DNA of 64,000 nucleotides from JABSSA01 sp039960995 (GTDB lineage: Bacteria > Pseudomonadota > Alphaproteobacteria > Rhodobacterales > Rhodobacteraceae): positions 248,001 to 312,000 of the forward strand of contig JBDVKF010000076.1 of assembly GCA_039960995.1 (NCBI GenBank), written 5' to 3'. The notes beneath the pieces were generated by a model. The model had not been told where the DNA came from. It made no database searches and saw nothing but the letters and a program-made list of their open reading frames with translations. Both the position numbers and the translations under genes were made by a program. The stretch's first letter is position 1. Each line of letters begins with the position of its first letter. Below are positions 8,365 through 16,752 of this stretch, piece after piece.

Positions 8365-9903
8365 ATGGGTATCCAAGCAGCAGAGATTTCTGCGATCCTG
8401 AAGGACCAGATCAAAAACTTCGGTCAAGAATCTGAAGTGGCCGAAGTTGGCCGCGTGCTGAGCGTCGGTGACGGTATCGCGCGTGTTCACGGTCTGGATC
8501 AGGTGCAAGCCGGTGAAATGGTCGAATTCCCAGGTGGAATTCAAGGCATGGCGCTGAACCTTGAAGCCGACAACGTGGGTGTTGTTATCTTTGGGTCCGA
8601 CCGTGACATCAAAGAAGGCGACACGGTTAAGCGCACGAACTCCATCGTTGACGTTCCTGTCGGTGACGAGCTTTTGGGCCGCGTTGTAGACGGCTTGGGC
8701 AACCCGCTGGACGGCAAAGGTCCAATTGGAGCCAAAAAGCGGTCCGTTGCGGAAGTTAAAGCGCCGGGCATTATCCCACGTAAATCTGTTCACGAACCAA
8801 TGGCGACTGGCCTGAAGTCCGTCGACGCGATGATCCCGATTGGCCGTGGCCAGCGCGAATTGATCATTGGTGACCGTCAGACCGGTAAAACCGCTGTGGC
8901 TCTGGATGCGATCCTGAACCAAAAATCCTACAACGAAGCCGCTGGCGACGATGAGTACAAGAAACTGTACTGCGTCTATGTTGCGATCGGCCAAAAGCGT
9001 TCTACAGTGGCGCAGTTGGTGAAAAAGCTCGAAGAATCCGGCGCGCTGGAATATTCCATCGTGGTTGCAGCGACAGCATCCGACCCAGCGCCAATGCAGT
9101 TCTTGGCCCCTTACGCGGCGACCTCCATGGCGGAGCACTTCCGCGACAATGGCCGCCACGCATTGATCATCTATGATGATTTGTCCAAGCAGGCTGTGTC
9201 TTATCGCCAGATGTCCTTGCTTTTGCGTCGCCCACCAGGCCGCGAAGCGTATCCTGGTGACGTTTTCTATCTTCACTCGCGTTTGCTGGAACGTTCCGCG
9301 AAGTTGGGTGACGATTCCGGGAACGGGTCGTTGACCGCGCTGCCGATCATCGAAACCCAAGGTGGCGACGTGTCCGCGTTTATTCCGACAAACGTGATTT
9401 CGATCACCGACGGTCAGATTTTCTTGGAAACCGAGCTGTTCTATCAGGGTATCCGCCCAGCTGTGAACACAGGTCTATCTGTGAGCCGGGTTGGATCTTC
9501 GGCACAAACCAAGGCGATGTCGTCTGTTGCAGGTCCTGTTAAACTGTCACTCGCGCAGTACCGCGAAATGGCGGCCTTTGCGCAGTTTGGTTCTGACCTT
9601 GATGCTTCCACTCAGCAGTTGCTGAACCGGGGTGCGCGTCTGACCGAGCTGATGAAGCAACCACAATACGCGCCGCTGACCAACGCGGAAATCGTCTGTG
9701 TGATCTTTGCCGGAACCAATGGATATCTGGACAAAGTAGAGGTGTCTGATGTGGGCCGCTTTGAACAAGGTATGCTCAATCACCTGCGCGCCAATCACGC
9801 CGATCTGCTGGCGGACATCACCGGTAATGACCGCAAGGTCAAAGATGATCTGGCAGACGCAATCAAAGCAGCGCTCGATACATACGCCGCTGATTTCGCT
9901 TAA
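8365..9903 (+). CDS. atpA: ATP synthase F1 subunit alpha
   Basis: The alpha subunit carries the non-catalytic nucleotide sites of F1. The 512-residue product has the standard N-terminus (MGIQAAEISAILKDQIKNF), Walker A GDRQTGKTA near residue 170, the alpha signature PGREAYPGDVFYLHSRLLERS, and the Arg-finger region SVSRVGSSAQ. Length and all motifs are normal. It begins at the base after the atpH stop and is followed by atpG after a 14-base gap with a GGAGAG ribosome site. Confidence 0.98.
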   Translation: MGIQAAEISAILKDQIKNFGQESEVAEVGRVLSVGDGIARVHGLDQVQAGEMVEFPGGIQGMALNLEADNVGVVIFGSDRDIKEGDTVKRTNSIVDVPVGDELLGRVVDGLGNPLDGKGPIGAKKRSVAEVKAPGIIPRKSVHEPMATGLKSVDAMIPIGRGQRELIIGDRQTGKTAVALDAILNQKSYNEAAGDDEYKKLYCVYVAIGQKRSTVAQLVKKLEESGALEYSIVVAATASDPAPMQFLAPYAATSMAEHFRDNGRHALIIYDDLSKQAVSYRQMSLLLRRPPGREAYPGDVFYLHSRLLERSAKLGDDSGNGSLTALPIIETQGGDVSAFIPTNVISITDGQIFLETELFYQGIRPAVNTGLSVSRVGSSAQTKAMSSVAGPVKLSLAQYREMAAFAQFGSDLDASTQQLLNRGARLTELMKQPQYAPLTNAEIVCVIFAGTNGYLDKVEVSDVGRFEQGMLNHLRANHADLLADITGNDRKVKDDLADAIKAALDTYAADFA

Positions 9904-9917
9904 GGAGAGACGAGGCC

Positions 9918-10799
9918 ATGCCAAGTCTTAAGGACCTTAAAAATAGGATCGATAGCGTGAAAAACACGCGTAAGATCACAAAGGCCATGCAAATGGTTGC
10001 CGCGGCGAAGCTTCGCCGCGCGCAGGAAGCTGCTGAGCAATCGCGCCCCTATACAGAACGGTTCACAGCCGTGATGGCAGGGTTGGCGGCCTCCGTTGGT
10101 GACAGTGCGGGCGCGCCCAAACTGCTCAGCGGAACGGGCAGCGATCAAATCCATCTTTTGGTGGTTATGACGTCCGAACGCGGTTTGTGTGGTGGGTTTA
10201 ACACCAACATCGCCAAGTTGGCCAAAGCGCGCGCAAGCGAATTGCAAGCAGCGGGCAAGACAGTCAAGATTTTGACTGTCGGCAAAAAGGGCCGCGATCA
10301 GATTAAACGCGATTTGGGCGAATATTTCGTCGGTCACGTTGATCTGAGCGAAGTGAAGAAGATCGGCTACGCCAACGCACAAGAGATCACACAAGACATT
10401 CTGACGCGCTTTGACGCTGACGAATTCGATGTGGCTACGATCTTCTATGCGAAGTTCGTGAACGTGGTCAGCCAAATCCCAACTGCGCAGCAGATCATTC
10501 CGGCGGCGTTCGAAGCAAGTGAAGACGATGCCGATAGTGCAGCGACGTTGTATGACTACGAGCCCAGCGAAGAGGCCATTCTGGCCGACTTGCTGCCGCG
10601 CGGCGTTGCAACGGCCATCTTTAGCGCTTTGTTGGAAAATGGCGCATCTGAGCAAGGCGCTCGGATGTCTGCGATGGATAACGCGACGCGCAATGCGGGT
10701 GAGATGATCGACAAACTGACCATCCAATACAACCGCTCGCGTCAGGCTGTTATCACCAACGAGCTGATTGAAATTATTTCGGGCGCGGAAGCGCTCTAG
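9918..10799 (+). CDS. atpG: ATP synthase F1 subunit gamma
   Basis: The gamma subunit is the central rotor shaft of F1. The 293-residue product shows both terminal helices that form the shaft: N-terminal MPSLKDLKNRIDSVKNTRKITKAMQMV and C-terminal RMSAMDNATRNAGEMIDKL with NRSRQAVITNELIEI. The middle has the SERGLCGGFN motif. A roughly ten-residue acidic stretch (EASEDDADSAA) sits before the C-terminal part, a variable position in this family. Third gene of the operon, 20 bases before atpD. Confidence 0.98.
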   Translation: MPSLKDLKNRIDSVKNTRKITKAMQMVAAAKLRRAQEAAEQSRPYTERFTAVMAGLAASVGDSAGAPKLLSGTGSDQIHLLVVMTSERGLCGGFNTNIAKLAKARASELQAAGKTVKILTVGKKGRDQIKRDLGEYFVGHVDLSEVKKIGYANAQEITQDILTRFDADEFDVATIFYAKFVNVVSQIPTAQQIIPAAFEASEDDADSAATLYDYEPSEEAILADLLPRGVATAIFSALLENGASEQGARMSAMDNATRNAGEMIDKLTIQYNRSRQAVITNELIEIISGAEAL

Positions 10800-10819
10800 A
10801 AAAACCGGAGAGATACGAC

Positions 10820-12244
10820 ATGGCAAAAGCAGTCGGCAAAATCACCCAAGTCATCGGCGCGGTCGTCGATGTGCAGTTCGAGAACGATTTGCCTGAGATT
10901 CTGAACGCGTTGGAAACAAGCAACAACGGTAAGCGTCTTGTTCTTGAAGTTGCGCAGCACCTTGGCGAAAGCACAGTACGTGCCATCGCGATGGACGCAA
11001 CTGAAGGTCTGGTGCGTGGCGACGTCGTCACCGACACAGGCGCACCCATCCAAGTGCCAATCGGCAGCGGCACATTAGGCCGCATCCTGAACGTGACCGG
11101 CGACCCGGTTGACGAACAAGGCCCCGTTGACGCGACAGAAACACGTTCAATCCATGGCGACGCGCCAACGTTCGAACAACAGTCCACTGCGACCGAAATT
11201 TTGACCACAGGGATTAAGGTTATCGATCTTCTGGCCCCTTATACAAAAGGTGGTAAAATTGGTCTGTTCGGTGGTGCCGGCGTTGGTAAAACCGTTTTGA
11301 TCATGGAACTGATCAACAACATCGCGAAGGTGCACTCTGGTGTGTCGGTGTTCGCGGGTGTTGGTGAGCGGACACGTGAAGGGAACGATCTGTATCACGA
11401 GATGATCGAATCCGAAGTGATCTTTCCCGACAACTTGCCCGAATCCAAAATTGCGCTGGTTTATGGCCAGATGAACGAACCTCCCGGTGCGCGTATGCGG
11501 GTTGCTCTGACCGGTCTGTCGCTGGCCGAACAGTTCCGCGACGACTCGGGTTCTGACGTTTTGTTCTTCGTGGACAACATCTTCCGCTTTACGCAAGCGG
11601 GTTCCGAAGTATCCGCCCTGTTGGGCCGTATTCCTTCTGCTGTGGGCTATCAGCCAACACTCGCGACCGACATGGGCGCGATGCAGGAGCGGATTTCTTC
11701 CACCAAGAACGGTTCGATTACATCGGTCCAAGCGGTTTACGTGCCTGCGGATGACTTGACCGATCCGGCGCCTGCGACATCGTTTGCGCACCTTGACGCA
11801 ACAACCGTTCTGGATCGCGCGATCTCGGAAAAAGGTATTTACCCGGCTGTGGACCCACTTGGTTCTACGTCGCGCCTGCTTGACCCGCTCATTATCGGTG
11901 ACGAACACTACACAGTCGCGACCGATGTGCAGCAGATTCTTCAGCGATATAAATCGCTTCAGGACATCATCGCGATCCTCGGCATGGACGAATTGTCCGA
12001 AGAGGATAAGTTGACCGTTGCGCGCGCCCGTAAGATTGAGCGTTTCTTGTCGCAGCCGTTTGACGTTGCGAAAGTGTTCACTGGCGCTGACGGTAAGCAG
12101 GTTCAACTGGAAGACACCATCAAGTCTTTCAAGGCAGTTGTTGCCGGCGAATACGATCACCTTCCAGAAGGTGCCTTCTACATGGTGGGTGGCATTGAAG
12201 AAGTGATTGCCAAAGCCGAGAAAATGGCCGCAGACGCAGCCTAA
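10820..12244 (+). CDS. atpD: ATP synthase F1 subunit beta
   Basis: The catalytic subunit of F1. The 474-residue product has Walker A GGAGVGKT near residue 152, the catalytic Glu in GVGERTREGNDLY, the Walker B region VLFFVDNIFRFTQAGSEVSALLGRIPSAVGYQPTLATDMG, and the DELSEEDKLTV motif (DELSEED region contacting gamma). Length and motifs are normal. Start ATG has a GGAGAG ribosome site. It is followed by a 58-base gap with two hairpins before atpC. Confidence 0.98.
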   Translation: MAKAVGKITQVIGAVVDVQFENDLPEILNALETSNNGKRLVLEVAQHLGESTVRAIAMDATEGLVRGDVVTDTGAPIQVPIGSGTLGRILNVTGDPVDEQGPVDATETRSIHGDAPTFEQQSTATEILTTGIKVIDLLAPYTKGGKIGLFGGAGVGKTVLIMELINNIAKVHSGVSVFAGVGERTREGNDLYHEMIESEVIFPDNLPESKIALVYGQMNEPPGARMRVALTGLSLAEQFRDDSGSDVLFFVDNIFRFTQAGSEVSALLGRIPSAVGYQPTLATDMGAMQERISSTKNGSITSVQAVYVPADDLTDPAPATSFAHLDATTVLDRAISEKGIYPAVDPLGSTSRLLDPLIIGDEHYTVATDVQQILQRYKSLQDIIAILGMDELSEEDKLTVARARKIERFLSQPFDVAKVFTGADGKQVQLEDTIKSFKAVVAGEYDHLPEGAFYMVGGIEEVIAKAEKMAADAA

Positions 12245-12250
12245 CGTTTC

Positions 12251-12295
12251 AACCGTCTTTTGCTTTAGGCAAAGGACGGTTCACTCCGAAGGAGT
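12251..12295 (+). other. Two hairpins between atpD and atpC
   Basis: AACCGTCTTTTGC (12251-12263) pairs with GCAAAGGACGGTT (12269-12281), 13 positions with one G-U, loop of five. Two bases on, ACTCC (12283-12287) pairs with GGAGT (12291-12295), whose GGAG is the atpC ribosome site. There is no T-run, so complete termination is unlikely; lowered atpC translation or protection of the upstream mRNA is plausible, since epsilon is needed at one third of beta. Confidence 0.6.
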
Positions 12296-12302
12296 TTAGA
12301 AC

Positions 12303-12725
12303 ATGGCAGAGATGCAATTTGATCTTGTTTCGCCTGAGCGCCGCCTTGCTTCGTTAGAAGCAGATGCGGTGCGGATTCCAGGTATGGACGGGGATATGAC
12401 AGTGATGAAAGGCCATGCGCCCACTATCACGACATTGCGCCCCGGTGTGATGCAGATCGAAGCTGGCGGTCAGACGCATGAGTTTGTCGTGACAGGTGGT
12501 TTTGCAGAAATCGGTGCGGCTGGGATTTCGGTTCTTGCTGAAGAAGCCGTTGCACGTGCCGACATGACCCAAGATCAGATGGATGAAATGGTTGATGCTG
12601 CACAGGCAGCATATACACGGGCTAAAGATGCAGGAAATTCCGCTGATGAAGCGGCGAAATTGCTTGCAGATATGGCAGCCGTCGGCACCGAGTTGGGATT
12701 GAACATCAAACAACCCAACCTTTGA
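12303..12725 (+). CDS. atpC: ATP synthase F1 subunit epsilon
   Basis: The epsilon subunit sits on the rotor and inhibits ATP hydrolysis. The 140-residue product shows the beta-sandwich N-domain (MQFDLVSPERRLASLEADAVRIPGMDGDMTV is interrupted by no gaps; motif PG-DG-M-V, then GHAP) and a short C-terminal helical part. The start has a GGAG ribosome site that lies in a small hairpin. It is the last gene of atpHAGDC; a strong terminator follows at 12749. Confidence 0.96.
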   Translation: MAEMQFDLVSPERRLASLEADAVRIPGMDGDMTVMKGHAPTITTLRPGVMQIEAGGQTHEFVVTGGFAEIGAAGISVLAEEAVARADMTQDQMDEMVDAAQAAYTRAKDAGNSADEAAKLLADMAAVGTELGLNIKQPNL

Positions 12726-12748
12726 TCCTTTAAAGAACTAGATTTAAA

Positions 12749-12774
12749 GACCTCGCCCTTGGCGGGGTCTTTTT
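12749..12774 (+). terminator. Rho-independent terminator of the atp operon
   Basis: GACCTCGCC (12749-12757) pairs with GGCGGGGTC (12761-12769), nine positions including one G-U, loop CTT, followed directly by TTTTT. It lies 24 bases after the atpC stop. Confidence 0.92.
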
Positions 12775-12818
12775 CATTTGGGAAGATGCAGTGTAGTCGG
12801 ACGGCCGAACACGAGAAA

Positions 12819-13169
12819 TTAGCTTTGAACGGGTCGATGACACGCAGCGGCTTGAAAAACTAAACCATCTTCATCGAAATAAAGTGTTTCGGTCGCAAGT
12901 ATGTTGCGATGGTTTAGATAAGATATGACAAGCATCTCATGTCCTTCGAATACATCTTGTACAGAGAATCTTAGGTCTGGTTGGCGTTCTAACGCTGCAG
13001 CCTAGTATGACCTAAGCGCCTGTTTTTCATTAATTATTCCAGATCCAGTAAGTGGAATGGCCTTTTGTGACCGAAACTGTATGTCATCTCGATAGTGACG
13101 CATAATCACGTCTAGATCGTGGCTGTTCCAGCCTGGTTCCCAAGCTGTTGCAAATGCTGCGCTGTCCAT
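12819..13169 (-). pseudogene. SnoaL-like / NTF2-family gene interrupted by one TAG codon
   Basis: Read from ATG 13169 (GAGGTG ribosome site five bases before), the frame encodes MDSAAFATAWEPGWNSHDLD at the N-terminus, then a TAG at codon 56 (13004-13002), then continues in the same frame for 60 more codons to TAA at 12821-12819. The second half (ERQPDLRFSVQDVFEGHEML and on to FQAAACHRPV) fits the end of a nuclear-transport-factor-2 / SnoaL small cone-shaped protein, so the full length would be 116 residues. The codon before the stop context (RSY-stop-AAALERQP) suggests an original TGG Trp changed by one base; that is inference. No other frame disruption is seen, so the lesion is recent, or the TAG is read through, or it is a sequence error. 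The family covers small-molecule isomerases and hydratases; no specific role can be given. Convergent with the atp operon. Confidence 0.85.
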
Positions 13170-13365
13170 AGAACACCTCACGTCAAAATCGAGCCGCTTG
13201 ATTTTTTGTTCAAACCACCGGCAGATTAAGTGGCGTAAAGCCTAAGCTCAATATATCGCGGCGTTGAATCGTTAACATTTGATTTCAATGCTAAAATGGC
13301 TTTTTGAAGTTCTTTGGAATTGTGTGGTAAGCTAATGTCGGGGCGGCGGGTTTAGAATTGGCGAA

Positions 13366-13716
13366 ATGAAGCGTTTACAGAATCATTTGATTGGTATCGA
13401 TCAGGGGGACGTGATCCTTTTTTCTGATTTCGAGAACGGTGGTGAAATGTGGACGGGGACCGGCCAGCGTGAACGCCGTCGTCGGGTTTCTTTCTCTAAA
13501 ATCTACAAGGACATGCCAACTGTTCAGGTTGCCATGTCGATGTGGGACTTAGACAACGAAACACCCGCCCGTTTGGATTTGCGTGCTGAGACAATTACCA
13601 AGGATGGCTTCGAATTGGTCCTTCGCACTTGGGGGGATACACGAATCGCAAGGGCACGAGCCAACTGGATAGCCATCGGGCAATTGGACAATGAGGATGA
13701 TTGGGAGCTCTATTGA
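13366..13716 (+). CDS. H-type lectin domain protein
   Basis: A 116-residue protein that is almost entirely one H-type lectin (discoidin-II/Helix pomatia agglutinin-like) domain: the pattern R-R-R-V-S-F then P-T-V-Q-V-A-M, a D-x-D-N turn, and the closing GFELVLRTWGDTRIARARANWIAIG match this fold. Such domains bind N-acetylgalactosamine in animals; sugar specificity of bacterial forms is not known to me. There is no signal peptide, so it appears cytosolic or exported by an unrecognised route. Ribosome site is weak. It is single-gene, convergent with the hemolysin-III gene. Confidence 0.75.
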   Translation: MKRLQNHLIGIDQGDVILFSDFENGGEMWTGTGQRERRRRVSFSKIYKDMPTVQVAMSMWDLDNETPARLDLRAETITKDGFELVLRTWGDTRIARARANWIAIGQLDNEDDWELY

Positions 13717-13752
13717 AGGTCCAACCAGACAGCTGAGCCGATCAAATGAATC

Positions 13753-14385
13753 TCAGGCTGTCGCGCTGATGGAAATCGCTGCGAAAAAGCACGTCGAGGC
13801 GGCGAGAACAAAACAATGCCAAATGGCATTTTGAAACGGCAGGACCTCACGAGAAAAGAAATACGTTCCTGCAGTGTATAACAGACCACCGCCTGTAATC
13901 AGCCATATGGCCGTCTCGGGAAGCGTTTGAAGCATTGGATAGATCAGCAACACACACGCCCAACCCAATCCAAGGTACAAAGCCAGCGACCCTTTCGCGT
14001 TTGTGGGCCAAAAGCTTAACTTTGCCACTGCACCAAACACTGCAATGCCCCAAATGGCGGCAAGCACCACATAGGAAAATGTGGAACCAATTATGACAAC
14101 CAATGGAGTATAGGTCCCGGCAATCTTTAAATAGATCGCTGCGTGATCGACTTTGTGAAACCAATTCCGAGACGCGTCCCACGGTAACAAATGATACGCA
14201 GCTGAAGCCATGAGCGCGAACAACAACATAGCCGAATAAACGCTGACCGAGATTATGGGCGCGGTGTCGCCCGATTGAACAAGATGCTGGATCAAAAGTC
14301 TAACGCCAACGAATGCAGCTGTTAAACCACACGCATGAACAACGGCATCTGCAACTAGTTCGCGGGTTTTTGTTGGGTCGGACAT
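13753..14385 (-). CDS. Hemolysin III family (PAQR-type) membrane protein
   Basis: A 210-residue protein with about seven hydrophobic membrane spans. Family markers are the E-x-x-A-D-A-V-V-H near the N-terminus, the S-A-x-Y-H motif after the second span, the D-H-A-A-I-Y-L-K-I-A-G-T-Y-T-P segment, and the late H in NAIWHCFVL; these His/Asp/Ser residues form the presumed metal site of PAQR proteins. Function in bacteria is unsettled (membrane homeostasis has been proposed). The frame is open 13 codons further upstream, but ATG 14385 (SDPTKTRELVADAVVHACG) matches homologues. Confidence 0.85.
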   Translation of the reverse strand: MSDPTKTRELVADAVVHACGLTAAFVGVRLLIQHLVQSGDTAPIISVSVYSAMLLFALMASAAYHLLPWDASRNWFHKVDHAAIYLKIAGTYTPLVVIIGSTFSYVVLAAIWGIAVFGAVAKLSFWPTNAKGSLALYLGLGWACVLLIYPMLQTLPETAIWLITGGGLLYTAGTYFFSREVLPFQNAIWHCFVLAASTCFFAAISISATA

Positions 14386-14568
14386 AGCGATCAGCCTGAA
14401 CTCATTACAAAATCTGTATATCATACAGTTTGATTGACTTCGTTCACAATCAATAGACTGAATTTTACAACGTCAAAGATGCCAACACAAAGCGTATCGT
14501 CTTGAAGGGCCCGTAAGCGTCGCAGGGTCAGGTCCCAGTGTTTCCAAGTTTGGAGCGCTTGATGTCGC

Positions 14569-14916
14569 TTAATTTGGCTTGTTGTAGTCGATCCATCGCG
14601 ACATCAGTGTTTTGTCGCGGAAACATTCATCCGGCACCTGACGCTTTTTCAAACGCGCAATACGTTCTGCAAAAGCAACTTGTTTGGCTGATGGATAGGC
14701 TGCAAAACGCCCCGTCATGATAGGGGCTTTGTTTTTCTCGATCCAATTGGACAAAGCAGCCCGATTGCTCAGCAGGGATGGGGACAGCTCTACGTTCTTT
14801 TGCTTTGCCAATGCGCGCGCATATTCAATCTGACGAGGGGTTGCTGCCACGTGGTTGCTAAGCGGCAGCTCGGCTTGTTCTGGGGCGAAGATGCCGGGAA
14901 AGTGTGGGGCTTGCAT
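14569..14916 (-). CDS. Small protein with two tandem helical repeats, unknown function
   Basis: A 115-residue hypothetical protein. It contains two copies of a ~40-residue unit: first ATPRQIEYARALAKQKNVEL ending in a W-I-E-K-N-K, second PSAKQVAFAERIARLKKRQV ending in S-R-W-I-D-Y-N-K. The unit (P-S/T-x-K/R-Q-x-x-Y/F-A-x-x-I/L-A, then an acidic/cysteine or leucine turn and W-I-D/E) resembles a module I recall from C-termini of some bacterial topoisomerases and plasmid primases, which suggests nucleic-acid contact, but this is a weak link. Start ATG has a GGAGGTTAAG ribosome site. No signal peptide. Confidence 0.7.
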   Translation of the reverse strand: MQAPHFPGIFAPEQAELPLSNHVAATPRQIEYARALAKQKNVELSPSLLSNRAALSNWIEKNKAPIMTGRFAAYPSAKQVAFAERIARLKKRQVPDECFRDKTLMSRWIDYNKPN

Positions 14917-14985
14917 GATCCTTAACCTCCATCTTGATTGGGTTAACCAAAATGGAACAAAAAGAGAACATTGTCAAGCGGTGGC

Positions 14986-15225
14986 CTAAAGCTTGTTGTG
15001 GCTGCCGTCACACATGGGCGATTTCGCTGTCGCCTTGCATCCGCAAAAGAAGACTTTCTTTGACTCGTCCGCAGTATATTTCATGGGTGTGAACGACGTG
15101 ACCTTGTGAGAGCCGTCGCAAAACGGCTGATTGGCGCTTTCACCGCATGTGCACCAGAAATAGGTTTTCCCCTCTTCAACCTCGACAGGATAGGGGGCTT
15201 TTTGTGCGATCTTTGGTGCAGTCAT
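14986..15225 (-). CDS. CDGSH iron-sulfur domain protein (two motifs)
   Basis: A 79-residue protein with two CDGSH cluster-binding motifs: C-T-C-x(9)-F-C-D-G-S-H and C-G-C-x(9)-M-C-D-G-S-H. Each binds a [2Fe-2S] cluster through three Cys and one His, as in MitoNEET-type proteins; the two-motif form is a known bacterial subfamily with presumed redox or cluster-transfer roles. Start ATG 15225 (TAPKIAQKAPYPVEVEEG) is chosen over an upstream ATG at 15273 because it matches homologues and has a GGAG site. Cytosolic. Confidence 0.92.
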   Translation of the reverse strand: MTAPKIAQKAPYPVEVEEGKTYFWCTCGESANQPFCDGSHKVTSFTPMKYTADESKKVFFCGCKATAKSPMCDGSHNKL

Positions 15226-15319
15226 GCGCTGGCTCCGTTCGTTGGCTTGCGTGCCAACGACCTTAAAGCGCAATGAACGTTAGTCAAAGCATTGCTTGGG
15301 GCGGCTCAAAACCATGTGA

Positions 15320-16696
15320 TTACGAAGGAAGATGCCGAGCCCAAAGATCGTATTGAGTCGCTTCGTCAATTTCGACTTCAATCAAATCGCCGGGTTGAAC
15401 ATCTCCGTGCCACTCATCGAGAAAAACGTTTCCGTCAATTTCAGGCGCGTCTGCTTTGCTGCGACAGGTCAAAGTGTCCGCTTCAACCTCGTCCACGATT
15501 ACGGTTTGGCGCTGGCCCACTTTGGCCGCCAGCTTTGCTTCGGAAATGGCTTGCGCCTTTTCCATGAAACGGTTCCAGCGATCGGTTTTGATCTCGTCTG
15601 GGACGTGATCGGGCAAAGCATTTGAACGCGCACCTTCAACATTTTCATATTGAAAACATCCAACGCGGTCGAGCTGCGCTTCGTCTAACCAATCTAGCAA
15701 TGTTTGAAATTCGTCCTCGGTTTCACCGGGATAACCAACAATAAACGTCGAACGCAGGGTGATATCCGGACAAATGTTGCGCCATTCATTAATTCTATCC
15801 ATCGTCTTTTCGGCGGCGGCAGGACGGGCCATTCGTTTCAGCATGACGGGGTGTGCATGTTGGAAAGGAATATCCAAGTAGGGCAGGATAAGACCTTCTG
15901 CCATCAAAGGAATGAGCTCGCGGACATGCGGATAGGGGTACACGTAATGAAGACGCACCCACGCGCCCAAAGACCCCAAATCGCGCGCCAGATCGGTGAT
16001 ATGGGCACGGTGCCCACGGTCTTGGGCGTGTTTGATATCAACGCCGTAGGCTGATGTGTCTTGGGAAATGACCAGCAGTTCTTTTACACCCGCCTCAACA
16101 AGTTTTTCGGCTTCGCGGACGATGGCATGTGCCGGTCGGCTGGCCAACCTGCCGCGCATATCTGGAATAATGCAAAACCGGCACTTGTGATTGCAGCCTT
16201 CAGAAATCTTCAAATAACTAAAATGACGCGGTGTTAGGCTTACCCCACGTTTGGGCAAAAGATCAATGAACGGGTCAGGGTCCGGGGGGACCGCTTTGTG
16301 AACCGCATCAAGCACCTGTTCGTATTGATGTGGGCCGGTCACGGCCAGAACTTTGGGATGCACCCCGGTAATGAACTCAGGCTCAGCGCCAAGGCAGCCA
16401 GTTACAATTACGCGGCCATTCTCGCTCAAAGCTTCGCCAATTGCTTCAAGGCTTTCGGCTTTGGCGCTGTCCAGAAACCCGCATGTGTTTACAATCACAG
16501 CATTTGCACCCGAGTAATCCGGAGAAATCCCGTACCCTTCAGCCCGCAGCCGCGTCAGAATCCGTTCGCTGTCTACCAAAGCTTTTGGACATCCAAGGCT
16601 AACCATGCCGATTGTGGGCTGGCCGGGACGGCCGCCATCGCCTAGTCTGGCCTTAGGGGCAAGGTCGGGGCGTAGATCTGGAGGATTTGTGCTCAT
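15320..16696 (-). CDS. rimO: Ribosomal protein S12 methylthiotransferase RimO
   Basis: RimO adds a methylthio group to the conserved aspartate of ribosomal protein S12. The 458-residue product has the N-terminal cluster domain with Cys at 36 (SLGCPKALVDSE), 72 (NTCGFLDSAK) and 101 (TGCLG), the radical SAM motif C-N-H-K-C-R-F-C at 168-175, and a C-terminal TRAM domain (QTVIVDEVEADTLTCRS, then DLIEVEIDEATQYDLWA). Length and motifs are normal. It is divergent from the AsmA gene with about 56 bases between starts. Confidence 0.97.
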   Translation of the reverse strand: MSTNPPDLRPDLAPKARLGDGGRPGQPTIGMVSLGCPKALVDSERILTRLRAEGYGISPDYSGANAVIVNTCGFLDSAKAESLEAIGEALSENGRVIVTGCLGAEPEFITGVHPKVLAVTGPHQYEQVLDAVHKAVPPDPDPFIDLLPKRGVSLTPRHFSYLKISEGCNHKCRFCIIPDMRGRLASRPAHAIVREAEKLVEAGVKELLVISQDTSAYGVDIKHAQDRGHRAHITDLARDLGSLGAWVRLHYVYPYPHVRELIPLMAEGLILPYLDIPFQHAHPVMLKRMARPAAAEKTMDRINEWRNICPDITLRSTFIVGYPGETEDEFQTLLDWLDEAQLDRVGCFQYENVEGARSNALPDHVPDEIKTDRWNRFMEKAQAISEAKLAAKVGQRQTVIVDEVEADTLTCRSKADAPEIDGNVFLDEWHGDVQPGDLIEVEIDEATQYDLWARHLPS

Positions 16697-16752
16697 GTCG
16701 CCTGCGTTTAATGTAAGTCTGCAGCATGCGAAAGGCTTGGGAGATAATAGTT

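Noticed and set aside
8029..9360. Long minus-strand frame (443 codons) antisense to atpH/atpA
   Set aside because: It arises from strong codon bias of the highly expressed atp genes; the sense strand encodes intact subunits.
11147..12160. Long minus-strand frame (337 codons) antisense to atpD
   Set aside because: Same cause as above; the protein has no family features.
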